Shown piece after piece: positions 1 to 9,623 of a DNA stretch of 64,000 nucleotides. Numbering within the stretch: position 1 is the first letter of the stretch; every line of letters begins with the position of its first letter. The position numbers and the translations under genes are program-made. The stretch comes from Pseudoxanthomonas sp. 3HH-4 (lineage in GTDB: Bacteria; Pseudomonadota; Gammaproteobacteria; Xanthomonadales; Xanthomonadaceae), in assembly GCF_006716465.1 (NCBI RefSeq), contig NZ_VFPB01000005.1:248001-312000 (forward strand), in the 5' to 3' direction. The notes below the pieces were generated by a model that worked only from the letters and a program-made list of their open reading frames with translations, was not told the origin of the DNA and did no database searches.

Positions 1-154
1 GCGAGCGCTGATTGAGGTCGAAGCCGACCACGTTCTCGTTGAGGAGAAAGGGATTGGGTGATTGCGCCCAGCCGATGTCGAGTACAGATTGGCAGCCTTC
101 GACGAGCTTGGCCATGCGCTTCATTCGCAATGACTCGTCCAGATGAATCGACAT
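1..154 (-). CDS. class I SAM-dependent methyltransferase, N-terminal part (runs off the window)
   Basis: Only the first 51 codons are present; the gene continues beyond base 1. The start is the ATG at 154, 32 bases after the stop of the DUF354 gene, so it is probably the last visible member of the same transcript. The visible sequence contains a typical SAM-binding motif I (VLDIGWAQSPN, about residues 24-34) followed by a beta strand ending in an acidic residue (VVGFDL), as in methyltransferase type 11/12 proteins. The context (pilin, GT-C protein, DUF354) suggests modification of a sugar or lipid-linked glycan, but the substrate cannot be read from this fragment. Confidence 0.7.
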   Translation of the reverse strand, partial: MSIHLDESLRMKRMAKLVEGCQSVLDIGWAQSPNPFLLNENVVGFDLNQRS

Positions 155-186
155 CGGCGGTGAGGCCTCTTGGGGTTGAGGGGCAG

Positions 187-1221
187 TCAGCGATTCAGGG
201 TGCTGAGAACCTGTTGGACGACGAATGCTGCGACATTCTCGCAGTCCCTTAGCATTCTGTCTCTGGCTTCACGGTATGCCTCGGTGCGCATGCCCAACAG
301 CCAGTTGAGACCGTGCTGTAGCGATTCGGTGTCGAGCGAGTGGATGTTCTTGACCAGGCCGTACTTCGACTCCTGCTCATCCGTGTAGCCTCTTCGACTG
401 TTCGCCATGTAAATGGCCGGCACTCCGAGTACCGCGCATTCCGACGCCATCGTGGCGCTTTCTCCAAAGTACCCGGTGCAGAACGCCATCAGGTGATGCA
501 TATGGAGTGCTGGCCCGCGATACAGGAACCGCTTCAGGTGGGGTGGCAATTCGGCTTCGGATGACACGATGACTTTGCCATGTGCGGAAAGCCGCTCGAT
601 GGCGGCTTCCATTAGCGCAGGGCTTAGGCCACGGTCGCCGATGTCGTGATTGGCGGTCCACGAAACAAGACGGACGAGGTAGGTAGGGCGATGCTCATCC
701 AGTCCAGCCTCCAGTGCCGTCGCGCGATCAGGTTTGAACCAGCGAGGGTCGAGATAGCTCAGCTCGTGATAACCCGGGTAACGAACAGTCTTGCCCCTCG
801 GCGTCCACCCGCTGTAGCAGTTCGGCACCACCACGCGCGTGGCCAGTGGATAGGTAATCCGATTCTGCATGCTTGCCATTTCGGTGTCGTAGAAGACGAC
901 GCTTGGAATGCGCGAAATGAACGCGGATTGCGCGGCGAATGTGCCACCCAAGGCGACGGCGATGTCTGCCTTGGTCCTGCGGATGTGCTGCGTTAGTAGC
1001 AGGTTGCGCCGCACCAGCTCGCTCGCTAGTCCGAGCGGTGTGCGCGCCGCTTCGCCCAGTGATTTGTGGGGGATATCGAGTGAATCCAGAATCTCGATAG
1101 CGACGTCTTTGTTGCGCGACGTTACTGAAACTTGGTGGCCTTCTTGTGTCCACAGGTGGATGGGTACACGAAAAAAATGCGCGTGCGCAGGGTGACAGAC
1201 GTCAACGAGAATTCGGGCCAT
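187..1221 (-). CDS. DUF354 family protein (GT-B / UDP-GlcNAc 2-epimerase-like fold)
   Basis: The 344-residue protein begins with the family signature DVCHPAHAHFFR (residues 8-19), which resembles the DxGHPAHVHxF start of DUF354 proteins. These are predicted to have the two-domain GT-B fold shared by UDP-GlcNAc 2-epimerases and glycosyltransferases. A Gly-rich loop (ALGGTFAAQSAF) and a late FGESATMASECAVLGVP segment correspond to the nucleotide-sugar site of such folds. The length is normal for the family. The gene lies 89 bases after the membrane glycosyltransferase-like gene and 32 bases before a methyltransferase. A role in making or transferring an unusual sugar for pili or surface polysaccharide is inferred, not shown. 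Confidence 0.75.
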   Translation of the reverse strand: MARILVDVCHPAHAHFFRVPIHLWTQEGHQVSVTSRNKDVAIEILDSLDIPHKSLGEAARTPLGLASELVRRNLLLTQHIRRTKADIAVALGGTFAAQSAFISRIPSVVFYDTEMASMQNRITYPLATRVVVPNCYSGWTPRGKTVRYPGYHELSYLDPRWFKPDRATALEAGLDEHRPTYLVRLVSWTANHDIGDRGLSPALMEAAIERLSAHGKVIVSSEAELPPHLKRFLYRGPALHMHHLMAFCTGYFGESATMASECAVLGVPAIYMANSRRGYTDEQESKYGLVKNIHSLDTESLQHGLNWLLGMRTEAYREARDRMLRDCENVAAFVVQQVLSTLNR

Positions 1222-1310
1222 GGTCTTGTCTTGGTCTCGCGGGATTGGATACCGTCAACGCGCGGAAAACTGCGCTGCGTCCGTTGCAGCGATCTTGCTT
1301 GCGCCGATTA

Positions 1311-3179
1311 CTAGTGGTTGGCGTTTTCCTGCAATCTGCTTCGTGCGATGCCGACCTGCTCGATCTTCCGGGCCAGATCCGGTCTCCCCTTGGCCCTAAG
1401 TTCGGCGGCAAGTTGCAGAGGAAAGGGGTCATTGGGCGGATTGGCGTAGATCGCTGCTTCAAAGTGTGGAAGAGCAAGCTCAGGCTCAGCAAGATCCTCC
1501 ATGATGAAGTAGCCCGTCGCAGCGGCATTGAATGCGCCTAGTGCTCTGCGGTTCAGCAGGCCGGAGAATGTCTCGATGAGTTCTTGCTTGTCCAGTTGCA
1601 CACCTTTCCGCGCGTGAAACGTCAGGATCATGAAGATCCTGGCGTTGTCGCGCGTCATTGGAACGGTCTCCATCCGGCGCTGAAGGCTATCCCAGTCTTG
1701 AGGTGTAATGCTTCCCTGAAGCGACTTCAGCACTATCAGCAGGGTCTGGCTATTGAGCGAATCCGGTGCTGCTGCCGAGCCCGCGCTGCAGGTCCTGATA
1801 GCTTGGTCCAGGCGCGGATTCCCTTTGACTGCACCACCTCCCGCATTGAAGTAGCTTGCGCAGAGTTGAGTCCACGCGCGTCCAGAGCCGCTCGCCTGCT
1901 CGGTAGCTTGGCGAGCGATGCCCTGGTTGCTGGCCCACGTGTGCGCGCGGAACAGGGTGGCGCCTGACAGTGCAACAAGGGCGGCCGCACAAGCGATGAC
2001 TTGTAGAGAAGGCTTTAGCCGCAGGCGAACGGCGGCATGGGCTAGCAAGCTTCCCAGGGCGAGTACTGCTCCTATCAAAGCAAAGTGGTTGCGGTGCTCA
2101 AAGGCGAGTTCAAGCCCGATGACGTTGCTCGTAATGAAATGGGCACCGAAATACAAGAACACGCCAAACGAGAAGAGGGGCAAACGCGCGCGCAAGCGCC
2201 ATGCAAGGCCAATCAGGGCCAGCACCGTAGCGATGGCAGGCACGGTCGTCCAAGGGTGTAGCAAGTTGCGGGAAGGTTGAATCCAGTCGTAGTAGAACGG
2301 CATGTGTCCTGGCAAGGGCAACAAGATTTGCCACAGGTAGAGACACAGCACCCTTCCCTGCGTGAGCACGCGTTCGCCGGCAGTATAGTCGCGGCCTAGA
2401 TACGCCTTCCCCTCCCAGAAATGGGGGACGATCACAAACAGGTAGGCGGCCGTGCCAATCAGCGCCGCGAGCAAGTAGCCACGGCGCAGCCAACTGGCTT
2501 GTCGCTGATCGGCTGATGCGAAGCGCAGCACCGTCAGCTCCATGGCCAAGGTGTATAGGGGAAAAAGTGCGGAGTCCTCCTTGCAGCCCATCGCGACGAC
2601 CCATAGCAACAGCGCAAGCAATAGGTTTGTCCGGCCGGAGCGGCCTTCGATTTGCGCGTGTCGCGCCTGAAGGTATGCCCACAGTGCGAGCACAAGAAAC
2701 AGGGTGCCCATGGTCTGGAGGCGCTGGACCACATACAGGACCGACGACACCTGGAGGGGATGTGCCGCCCAAATCAGCGTGAGCAAAGGGGCCATCCACC
2801 GAGCCCGCGCAGCAGTGACGCCTGCCGTCAGCAACAGGCTACGGAAGAACCACGCCAAGACAACGGCAGTGATCGCATGGAGCAGGATGTTCGAGGTCTT
2901 GAACGCGCCGGGCGCCGGGCCATCCGCTCGCCAGTAGTCCATCGCGAACGTCAGCATCGGCAATGAGCGCGTCGTGCCGGACAGTTGCAGGCCAGTCAAC
3001 ACCTTCGTTAGGGTCTCGGCATTCAGCTGAGTTAGATGAAGAACCTCGTTTGTCGTGATGTTCGGGATGTCATCGAAAATGAACTCGCCCGGCAAGCCGG
3101 GCGTGAACAGTAGCGCCGCAAACAGTGCGACAAGCAGGCTAGCGATCAGGAACCGGCCATTGGCAGAGAGCGTGCGCAT
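1311..3179 (-). CDS. multi-pass GT-C-type glycosyltransferase-like protein with TPR-like tail
   Basis: 622 residues from the ATG at 3179; a longer frame to 3305 exists but its extra residues are not protein-like and the first membrane helix starts just after this ATG. Ten or more hydrophobic segments fill the first 430 residues. The loop after helix 1 carries GEFIFDDIPNI, the Asp-Asp arrangement seen in GT-C enzymes such as the PMT and TMTC families, which use lipid-linked sugars outside the membrane. The last 190 residues are soluble and include a TPR-like repeat (LALPHFEAAIYANP). Xanthomonad relatives downstream of pilA are usually annotated only as membrane or TPR proteins. Its place after two pilins suggests a pilin glycosyltransferase (inference). 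Confidence 0.65.
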   Translation of the reverse strand: MRTLSANGRFLIASLLVALFAALLFTPGLPGEFIFDDIPNITTNEVLHLTQLNAETLTKVLTGLQLSGTTRSLPMLTFAMDYWRADGPAPGAFKTSNILLHAITAVVLAWFFRSLLLTAGVTAARARWMAPLLTLIWAAHPLQVSSVLYVVQRLQTMGTLFLVLALWAYLQARHAQIEGRSGRTNLLLALLLWVVAMGCKEDSALFPLYTLAMELTVLRFASADQRQASWLRRGYLLAALIGTAAYLFVIVPHFWEGKAYLGRDYTAGERVLTQGRVLCLYLWQILLPLPGHMPFYYDWIQPSRNLLHPWTTVPAIATVLALIGLAWRLRARLPLFSFGVFLYFGAHFITSNVIGLELAFEHRNHFALIGAVLALGSLLAHAAVRLRLKPSLQVIACAAALVALSGATLFRAHTWASNQGIARQATEQASGSGRAWTQLCASYFNAGGGAVKGNPRLDQAIRTCSAGSAAAPDSLNSQTLLIVLKSLQGSITPQDWDSLQRRMETVPMTRDNARIFMILTFHARKGVQLDKQELIETFSGLLNRRALGAFNAAATGYFIMEDLAEPELALPHFEAAIYANPPNDPFPLQLAAELRAKGRPDLARKIEQVGIARSRLQENANH

Positions 3180-3423
3180 GCAGGGGATTGGCGTAGTAGC
3201 GTTGGAGTGCCGATGATCGCACGCCGCTGACGCCCAGGGGCGTGCGGCGTTGCCGCGGCAGGGGTTACCCCGCGAGGGCATCTCGGATATCAATATGGAG
3301 AGCAAGTGCTCTCGTCTCGCGGTCGTGCCGTCATGTTCGCCTAGTTTCCGGCTAGGGGACGCGGGGCACAGGGACTCTGACCTTGCTTGGAAGCCGGCGA
3401 TGCAGCGCCTTCATGTAAGTCCG

Positions 3424-3753
3424 CTAGTTGAGCTCGCAGGTGCCACTGTCCATTTCGCAGGTCGTCGTCCTGTCGCCAGGCGTCTGCGGGGTTCCAGTGA
3501 TCGGGGTGTCCATGTCCGTAGCAGTATCGATGTCGGAGCAAGCTCCCAGGACTGGGGGGGCTGGAGTCATCTGGTTATACATCGCGGTCAATGCGAAGCT
3601 GGCGTAGTTCTTTGTCTCAGCCAGACAGGCGCTCTCCGCAGAACGTATGCGGTAATTGTTGTAGGCCGGCAATGCAATGGCAGCCAGAATTGCGATGATG
3701 GCCACCACGATCATCAATTCGATCAGCGTGAAGCCGCGAGCGGTACTGCGCAT
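3424..3753 (-). CDS. pilA: type IV pilin, first of two tandem copies (downstream copy)
   Basis: A 109-residue prepilin with a short leader ending in Gly (MRSTARG) followed by [24 protein letters not shown], cut after Gly by PilD with Phe methylated and the usual Glu5. The C-terminal region has a Cys pair (CEMDSGTC) that would close the D-region loop, plus two more Cys (positions about 43 and 71). It is short for a pilin. The first 40 residues are nearly identical to the neighbouring pilin, but the tails diverge strongly, so this is an old duplication under separate selection. The coding strand has a run of seven C (3554-3560) inside the variable part. It has its own sigma-54-like promoter at 3795-3810. 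Confidence 0.93.
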   Translation of the reverse strand: MRSTARGFTLIELMIVVAIIAILAAIALPAYNNYRIRSAESACLAETKNYASFALTAMYNQMTPAPPVLGACSDIDTATDMDTPITGTPQTPGDRTTTCEMDSGTCELN

Positions 3754-3794
3754 GGCTAAATCCCCTAGGCAATGATTGCCTTGCCTGCTGCATA

Positions 3795-3810
3795 AGCAAG
3801 TAATCGGCCA
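3795..3810 (-). promoter_or_regulatory. sigma-54 (-24/-12) promoter of downstream pilin
   Basis: On the minus strand the sequence is TGGCCGATTACTTGCT. GG and GC are correctly spaced for an RpoN promoter (consensus TGGCACG-N4-TTGCW); the -12 half is perfect, the -24 half has two changes. It lies about 40 bases upstream of the pilin start codon. Confidence 0.65.
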
Positions 3811-3845
3811 AAAAAGCGGGGCCGGAATCGCCGGAAACCGATTCC

Positions 3846-3859
3846 GTGACTGTCGTCAC
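3846..3859. promoter_or_regulatory. GTGAC-N4-GTCAC dyad upstream of downstream pilin
   Basis: A perfect inverted repeat of GTGAC and GTCAC with a 4-base spacer sits 36-49 bases upstream of the -24 element. The same half-sites recur upstream of the other pilin promoter, so it is a candidate enhancer-binding-protein (PilR) site. This is inference from position and repetition only. Confidence 0.45.
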
Positions 3860-3903
3860 CTATCTTCGTATGCTCGATAAAGCGCGGCGGCCATCAAGTC
3901 ATC

Positions 3904-3936
3904 AAAACGAAGAAGGCCCCTCTCGCGAGGGGCCTT
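3904..3936 (-). terminator. rho-independent terminator after upstream pilin
   Basis: AAGGCCCC (3913-3920) pairs with GGGGCCTT (3929-3936) around an 8-base centre that can itself extend the stem. On the minus strand it is followed by a T-rich stretch (CTTCGTTTTG). It separates the two pilin genes into different transcription units. Confidence 0.8.
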
Positions 3937-3990
3937 CCACACCAGCGTCCGAAGGGAGCGACGGCCCGGAAAGGCGTCGCGTTCCTCAGA

Positions 3991-4314
3991 TTAGTTGATC
4001 GAGCACGTACCGGACTGCGTATCGCAGGTCGGATCACGCTCACCCGGAGCAGCAGACGTGTAGTTGCCGGCACGGGCATCAGCTTCGGTCGTACCATCGC
4101 ACGCGGCCGCAGTCCACGTCGGCAGGGTCATGTCGGACACCGAGGCCGCGATGTACGAGTTCATGTACGCCTTAGCTTCGCCGAGGCAGGCATTCTCAGC
4201 CGAACGGATGCGGTAGTTGTTGTACGCCGGCAGCGCGATGGCGGCCAGGATGGCGATGATCGCGACGACGATCATCAGTTCGATCAGGGTGAAGCCCTGG
4301 GCGTTCTTCTTCAT
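3991..4314 (-). CDS. pilA: type IV pilin, second of two tandem copies (upstream copy)
   Basis: 107-residue prepilin: leader MKKNAQG, then the conserved [19 protein letters not shown] helix with Glu5, and a C-terminal Cys pair (CDTQSGTC) for the D-region loop; further Cys at about residues 43 and 73. It follows pilR on the same strand and has a strong sigma-54 promoter (4419-4434) and its own terminator, so it is probably the highly expressed major pilin. The mature protein would be only 100 residues, well below the 140-150 usual in Pseudomonas. It shares its N-terminal half with the pilin at 3424-3753 and differs in the exposed half. Confidence 0.94.
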   Translation of the reverse strand: MKKNAQGFTLIELMIVVAIIAILAAIALPAYNNYRIRSAENACLGEAKAYMNSYIAASVSDMTLPTWTAAACDGTTEADARAGNYTSAAPGERDPTCDTQSGTCSIN

Positions 4315-4418
4315 GGTGTTTCCCCTTTCAGGATTGGCTTGATGGTTAGGGACACAAGCCCCGTGTCCCTACATGGACCGTGGGCGCCGCGTTTAAACGA
4401 CGCGTGCACGGGATGTAG

Positions 4419-4434
4419 AGCAGGTTGCGTGCCA
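4419..4434 (-). promoter_or_regulatory. sigma-54 (-24/-12) promoter of upstream pilin
   Basis: Minus-strand sequence TGGCACGCAACCTGCT matches the RpoN consensus TGGCACG-N4-TTGCW at all but one base, with exact GG/GC spacing. The predicted transcript start is near 4409, giving a leader of about 95 bases. PilR, encoded just upstream, is the expected activator (known from Pseudomonas and Xanthomonas). Confidence 0.85.
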
Positions 4435-4901
4435 ACTTCTGATACCCCCAGCGATTCCCCCACACTTCCCCGGAAGGAAACCCTGACGCCGAAGTCGGGC
4501 GGGACTATCGCATCATTCCCGGCCGTTGTGTATCGGGAATCGTGGTCAATGCCGGAGCAGTTCACAGATTGCGACATCGGCCTGTCGGGGGGGGGGCGCG
4601 TCAATCCAATGGCGCTTGCATGGCAATGTGACTGTCTGCGTCATAAAGTGACATGAAAGGTCACCCGGGTCACTGTGGGATGCGGCGCACGTTTGTGCGG
4701 AGGCACATATATAAGGCGTCTCCGCAGGCCGCGTCCCGCGCATCGCGGATGCAGGCGCGGCATCCCACAGCACCCCGGTGCACGACATACGTCGTGCAGG
4801 AGCGCCCTTCGGCGCGATGCTTTCGCGAGTGACCCATCCAGGAGCGCCGAGCCCGTGCCGATCTGCGGGTGCGTGGGCAATGGCGCGCGGGGCGCGCCGG
4901 C
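4435..4901. other. regulatory intergenic region between pilR and pilA, with G10 tract
   Basis: No convincing gene is present in these 467 bases. It contains a run of ten G (4587-4596), four GTGAC/GTCAC half-sites (4628-4673), a small TTGC-ATG-GCAA dyad near 4618-4628, and a 7-bp hairpin GCACGAC-ATAC-GTCGTGC (4780-4797) that could lie in the 3' end of the pilR transcript. Short open frames here have no recognisable product. Confidence 0.6.
4628..4673. promoter_or_regulatory. cluster of GTGAC/GTCAC half-sites, candidate PilR enhancer
   Basis: Half-sites at 4628-4632 and 4648-4652 (GTGAC, 20 bases apart, two helical turns) and at 4660-4664 and 4669-4673 (GTCAC). They lie about 195-240 bases upstream of the pilin -24 element, a normal enhancer distance for a sigma-54 activator. 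The identity of the binding protein is inferred. Confidence 0.4.
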
Positions 4902-6302
<1,401 letters not shown>

Positions 6303-6522
6303 GCATCCCCCCTATTGCCCCTGTGCAGGCAGTGTACCGGCTGAATGTGAATCATGGTAGGCAACGGCCCGTGATCGTGGCGTGGCATGCGCGCGGGCCT
6401 TCCCGGAGCAGCACGCCCGGGTGTGATGCGTCCTTGCGTGAGCCCCTGAATGCATCGTGGCAATGTAGTCCGCTGGGGCATGAGGGGTGCTGCAGGGTTC
6501 CTGGCGGCGTGGCCGGTCGAGC

Positions 6523-8145
6523 CTACGCGGGCAGCAGGGCGTGCGGGCCGGGCAGGATGATGCGGAAACAGGCGCCACCGCCCGGCACCGGGACGTATTC
6601 AAGCGTGGCCTGGTTGGCCCGGCACAGCTCGCGGGCGATGTACAGGCCCAGGCCGGTGCCGTGTTCGGAGGTGGTGAAGAACGGCCGGAACAGTTGCGCG
6701 GCCACGGCCTCGGGGATGCCGGGGCCGCGATCCATCACGTCGATGGTCGGGCGCCCCTCGGCATTGAACACGCGCAGGCGGACGCGCGCCGATTCGCCCG
6801 GCAGGCGCCCGTAGTTCAGCGCGTTCTGCACCAGCACCGTGACCACCTGCTGCAGGTGGCGCGAATCGACCAGCGCTGGCACCGGCTTGGCGCCGATGAT
6901 GGTTTCCAGCGTGTCGGTCTCGATGGAGAGCGTCTGCTGGTATTCGTCCACGAAACGCCGGGCGAACGTGTTGAGGTCGATGTGTTCGGGCGTGGCGCGC
7001 TCGCGGCGGGCGAGGCCCAGTACGCTCTCGACGATGCCGTTGGTGCGCTGGCACTGCTGATGGATGATCTGCAGCAGGCGGCGGTCGCCATCGCTGACCT
7101 GCTGGGATTCCTCCAGCAACTGCACGGCGTAGTTGATCGCGGCCAGCGGGTTGCGGATCTCGTGCGCCAGGCTGGCCGAAAAGCGGCCCAACGCGGCCAG
7201 GGTCAGGGATTCGGCCCGGCGCGAAACCACCGTGGCGTCGTCGAGGAAGATCAGCGAGGTGTCGCTGTCGGCCAGCAGGCGGGCGAAGCGGGGTTGCACT
7301 TCCGGCTGGTCCGGCGAGAACTGCATCGGGGTCTCGTCGGTCTGCCAGCCATTGCGCCAGCGCTGCAGGCGGCGGGCAAGTTCGGGCGCCGCGTGTTGCA
7401 GCGACACCCCCTTGCCGTCGACGCCCTTGCCATCGCCACCGTCGCCCAGCAGCAGGCTGGCGGCCTCGTTGGACAGCTTGATGTGGTTGTCGGCGTCCAC
7501 CACCAGCACGCCGGTGCGCATGCGGCGGATGATCAGTTCGTTGACTTCGAACAGGTTGGCGACTTCCTCGCCGCGCTTGTCCGCCAGCGCCTGGCTGGCA
7601 CGCGCCTTCTGCCCGGCCTGGTGGGCGAGGTAGGCCAGGGCCAGGTAACTGACCGCGAACATGATGACTTCGGCCAGCGAGCGGCTGCTGTTCTGGTCGT
7701 GGAAGAAGGTGAAGAAATACTCGCCGAACAGCGCGGCAATGGCGATCAGCGCCACCACAAGCGCCATCCGGGTGGACGGCAGCAGCAGGGCCGCTGCGGA
7801 CACGTTGAACAGCAGCATCATCGCCACACCGGCGGTGGCGCCGGGCAGGGCGTGGGTGATCAGCGCGGCGACAAGCACGTCCAGGCAGACGCTTATGAAC
7901 ACGATCCACACCAGCCACTGCACGCTGCGACCGACGAAGAACAGCACCAGCGCCAGCACCAGGTAGCCGATGGCCACCAGCATGCCGAGGTCTCCATGGC
8001 GGGGCTGGCCGAGCAGATCGCCCAGCGGGCTGAACATCAGTGCGGCCAGGATGCCGGCTTCCAGCACGCGGTAAAGCGCGAAGGAATACAGCTCGCGGCG
8101 CGGTACTGATTCGATGCGGGACAGGAGCGACTGGGCCTGACGCAA
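6523..8145 (-). CDS. pilS: type IV pilus sensor histidine kinase PilS
   Basis: 540 residues. Six hydrophobic helices span about residues 20-175, as in Pseudomonas PilS, which senses PilA in the membrane. A PAS-like segment follows (VNELIIRRMRTGVLVVDAD, from about 201). The H box is SASLAHEIRNPL with the phosphorylated His at residue 328, followed by N, G1 (DRGPGIPE) and G2 (GTGLGLYIARELC) boxes near the C terminus. The insertion GDGGDGKGVDGKG around 235-247 is a low-complexity loop. The gene precedes pilR on the same strand and is probably co-transcribed with it. Confidence 0.94.
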   Translation of the reverse strand: MRQAQSLLSRIESVPRRELYSFALYRVLEAGILAALMFSPLGDLLGQPRHGDLGMLVAIGYLVLALVLFFVGRSVQWLVWIVFISVCLDVLVAALITHALPGATAGVAMMLLFNVSAAALLLPSTRMALVVALIAIAALFGEYFFTFFHDQNSSRSLAEVIMFAVSYLALAYLAHQAGQKARASQALADKRGEEVANLFEVNELIIRRMRTGVLVVDADNHIKLSNEAASLLLGDGGDGKGVDGKGVSLQHAAPELARRLQRWRNGWQTDETPMQFSPDQPEVQPRFARLLADSDTSLIFLDDATVVSRRAESLTLAALGRFSASLAHEIRNPLAAINYAVQLLEESQQVSDGDRRLLQIIHQQCQRTNGIVESVLGLARRERATPEHIDLNTFARRFVDEYQQTLSIETDTLETIIGAKPVPALVDSRHLQQVVTVLVQNALNYGRLPGESARVRLRVFNAEGRPTIDVMDRGPGIPEAVAAQLFRPFFTTSEHGTGLGLYIARELCRANQATLEYVPVPGGGACFRIILPGPHALLPA

Positions 8146-8357
8146 GACTCGTACTTCCCCGTGACGAGGCGGCCAGTATAGGCAGGCTGGCCCCCGGCTG
8201 CGCGTTGGAACCCTGTTTCCGCCTGTTCCACCAAAGGCTTAGCTGCCGGGTTTTGCGCCATCCGGTCCGGTCGGCGACAATAGGGGGCTCGCCCGCGCCG
8301 CCGCCCCTGTGGCCCCGGCCGTGGGCGATGTCTTCTGTTCCCTACCCACGGTGACGC

Positions 8358-9527
8358 ATGAATTTCCACGAATATCAGGCCAAGCAGCTGCTGGCCGAGT
8401 ACGGCATCCCGGTCCCGGCCGGCAAAGTCGCCGCCACGGCGGACGAAGCGGTCGCAGCCGCGCAGTCCCTCGGCAACGGCCCCTGGATGGTCAAGGCCCA
8501 GATCCACGCGGGCGGTCGCGGCAAGGCCGGCGGCGTCAAGTTCTGCAAGACCGTCGATGACGTGAAGGCGGCCGCCGGCAAGATGCTGGGCACCAAGATG
8601 GCCACCTACCAGACTGCCGGCGTCGAGCTGCCGGTCAACCTGGTGCTGGTGACCACCGCCGGCGAGATCGTCAAGGAGCTGTACCTGTCGGTGCTGGTCG
8701 ACCGTGGCACCCGCACCATCACCTACATCGCCTCGTCCGAGGGCGGCGTGGAGATCGAACAGGTCGCGGCCGAGACCCCGGACAAGATCCACAGCCTCAA
8801 CGTCGACTTCGTCGAAGGTGTGCAGCCGTACCAGGGCCGCGAGTTCGGCTTCAAGATGGGCCTGACCGCCAAGCAGGCCGGCCAGTTCGCCAACATCATG
8901 GTCAACCTGTACCGCATCTTCAACGAGAAGGACCTGGCGCTGGTAGAGATCAACCCGCTGGCGATCCTGGACGACGGCAATCTGTACGCGCTGGACGGCA
9001 AGTTCAACAGCGACGACAACGCCGCCTTCCGCCACAAGGACCTGGTCGCCATGCGCGACAAGAGCCAGGAAGACGAGACCGAAGTGCTGGCCTCGGAGAT
9101 GGACATCAACTACGTGACCATGGACGGCAACATCGGTTGCATGGTCAACGGCGCCGGCCTGGCGATGGCGACCATGGACGTCATCAAGCTCAACGGCGGC
9201 GAGCCGGCGAACTTCCTGGACGTGGGCGGCGGCGCCAACAAGCAGCGCGTGATCGAGGCGTTCAAGCTGATCCTGTCCTCCGACAAGGTCGAAGGCATCT
9301 TCGTCAACATCTTCGGCGGCATCGTCCGCTGCGACATGATCGCCGAGGGCATCATCGCCGCGGTGAAGGAAGTGGGCGTCAAGGTGCCGGTGGTCGTGCG
9401 CCTGGAAGGCACCAACGTGGAAGAAGGCAAGCAGCTGCTGCGCGACAGCGGCATGGCCATCATCCCGGCCGACAACATCAACGACGGTGCCAAGAAGGTC
9501 GTCGCTGCTGTCAAAGCCGCCGCCTGA
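8358..9527 (+). CDS. sucC: succinyl-CoA synthetase (ADP-forming) beta subunit
   Basis: 389 residues, the normal size (E. coli 388). It starts [20 protein letters not shown], the classical SucC N terminus, with an ATP-grasp domain ([16 protein letters not shown], about 46-61), acidic metal ligands (VEINPLAI) and the CoA-ligase domain ([17 protein letters not shown]). With SucD it converts succinyl-CoA to succinate with nucleotide phosphorylation in the TCA cycle. It is transcribed away from pilS and is followed after 96 bases by sucD; the gap holds a GTAG-ended palindromic repeat pair. Confidence 0.98.
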   Translation: MNFHEYQAKQLLAEYGIPVPAGKVAATADEAVAAAQSLGNGPWMVKAQIHAGGRGKAGGVKFCKTVDDVKAAAGKMLGTKMATYQTAGVELPVNLVLVTTAGEIVKELYLSVLVDRGTRTITYIASSEGGVEIEQVAAETPDKIHSLNVDFVEGVQPYQGREFGFKMGLTAKQAGQFANIMVNLYRIFNEKDLALVEINPLAILDDGNLYALDGKFNSDDNAAFRHKDLVAMRDKSQEDETEVLASEMDINYVTMDGNIGCMVNGAGLAMATMDVIKLNGGEPANFLDVGGGANKQRVIEAFKLILSSDKVEGIFVNIFGGIVRCDMIAEGIIAAVKEVGVKVPVVVRLEGTNVEEGKQLLRDSGMAIIPADNINDGAKKVVAAVKAAA

Positions 9528-9540
9528 TCCCCCGCGTGTC

Positions 9541-9608
9541 GTAGTGCGGGCCCAGGCCCGCCATCGACCGATCCAGACATCAAGACGGCGGGCCAGGGCC
9601 CGCCCTAC
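9541..9608. repeat. GTAG-class REP pair (inverted) between sucC and sucD
   Basis: GTAGTGCGGGCCCAGGCCCG at 9541 and, inverted, CGGGCCAGGGCCCGCCCTAC ending at 9608. Each is a GC-rich palindrome with the outer tetranucleotide GTAG, the hallmark of REPs in Stenotrophomonas and relatives. A related pair lies at 22668-22735. It could form a large hairpin in the sucCD message. Confidence 0.75.
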
Positions 9609-9623
9609 AGGAAGACAGATTCC

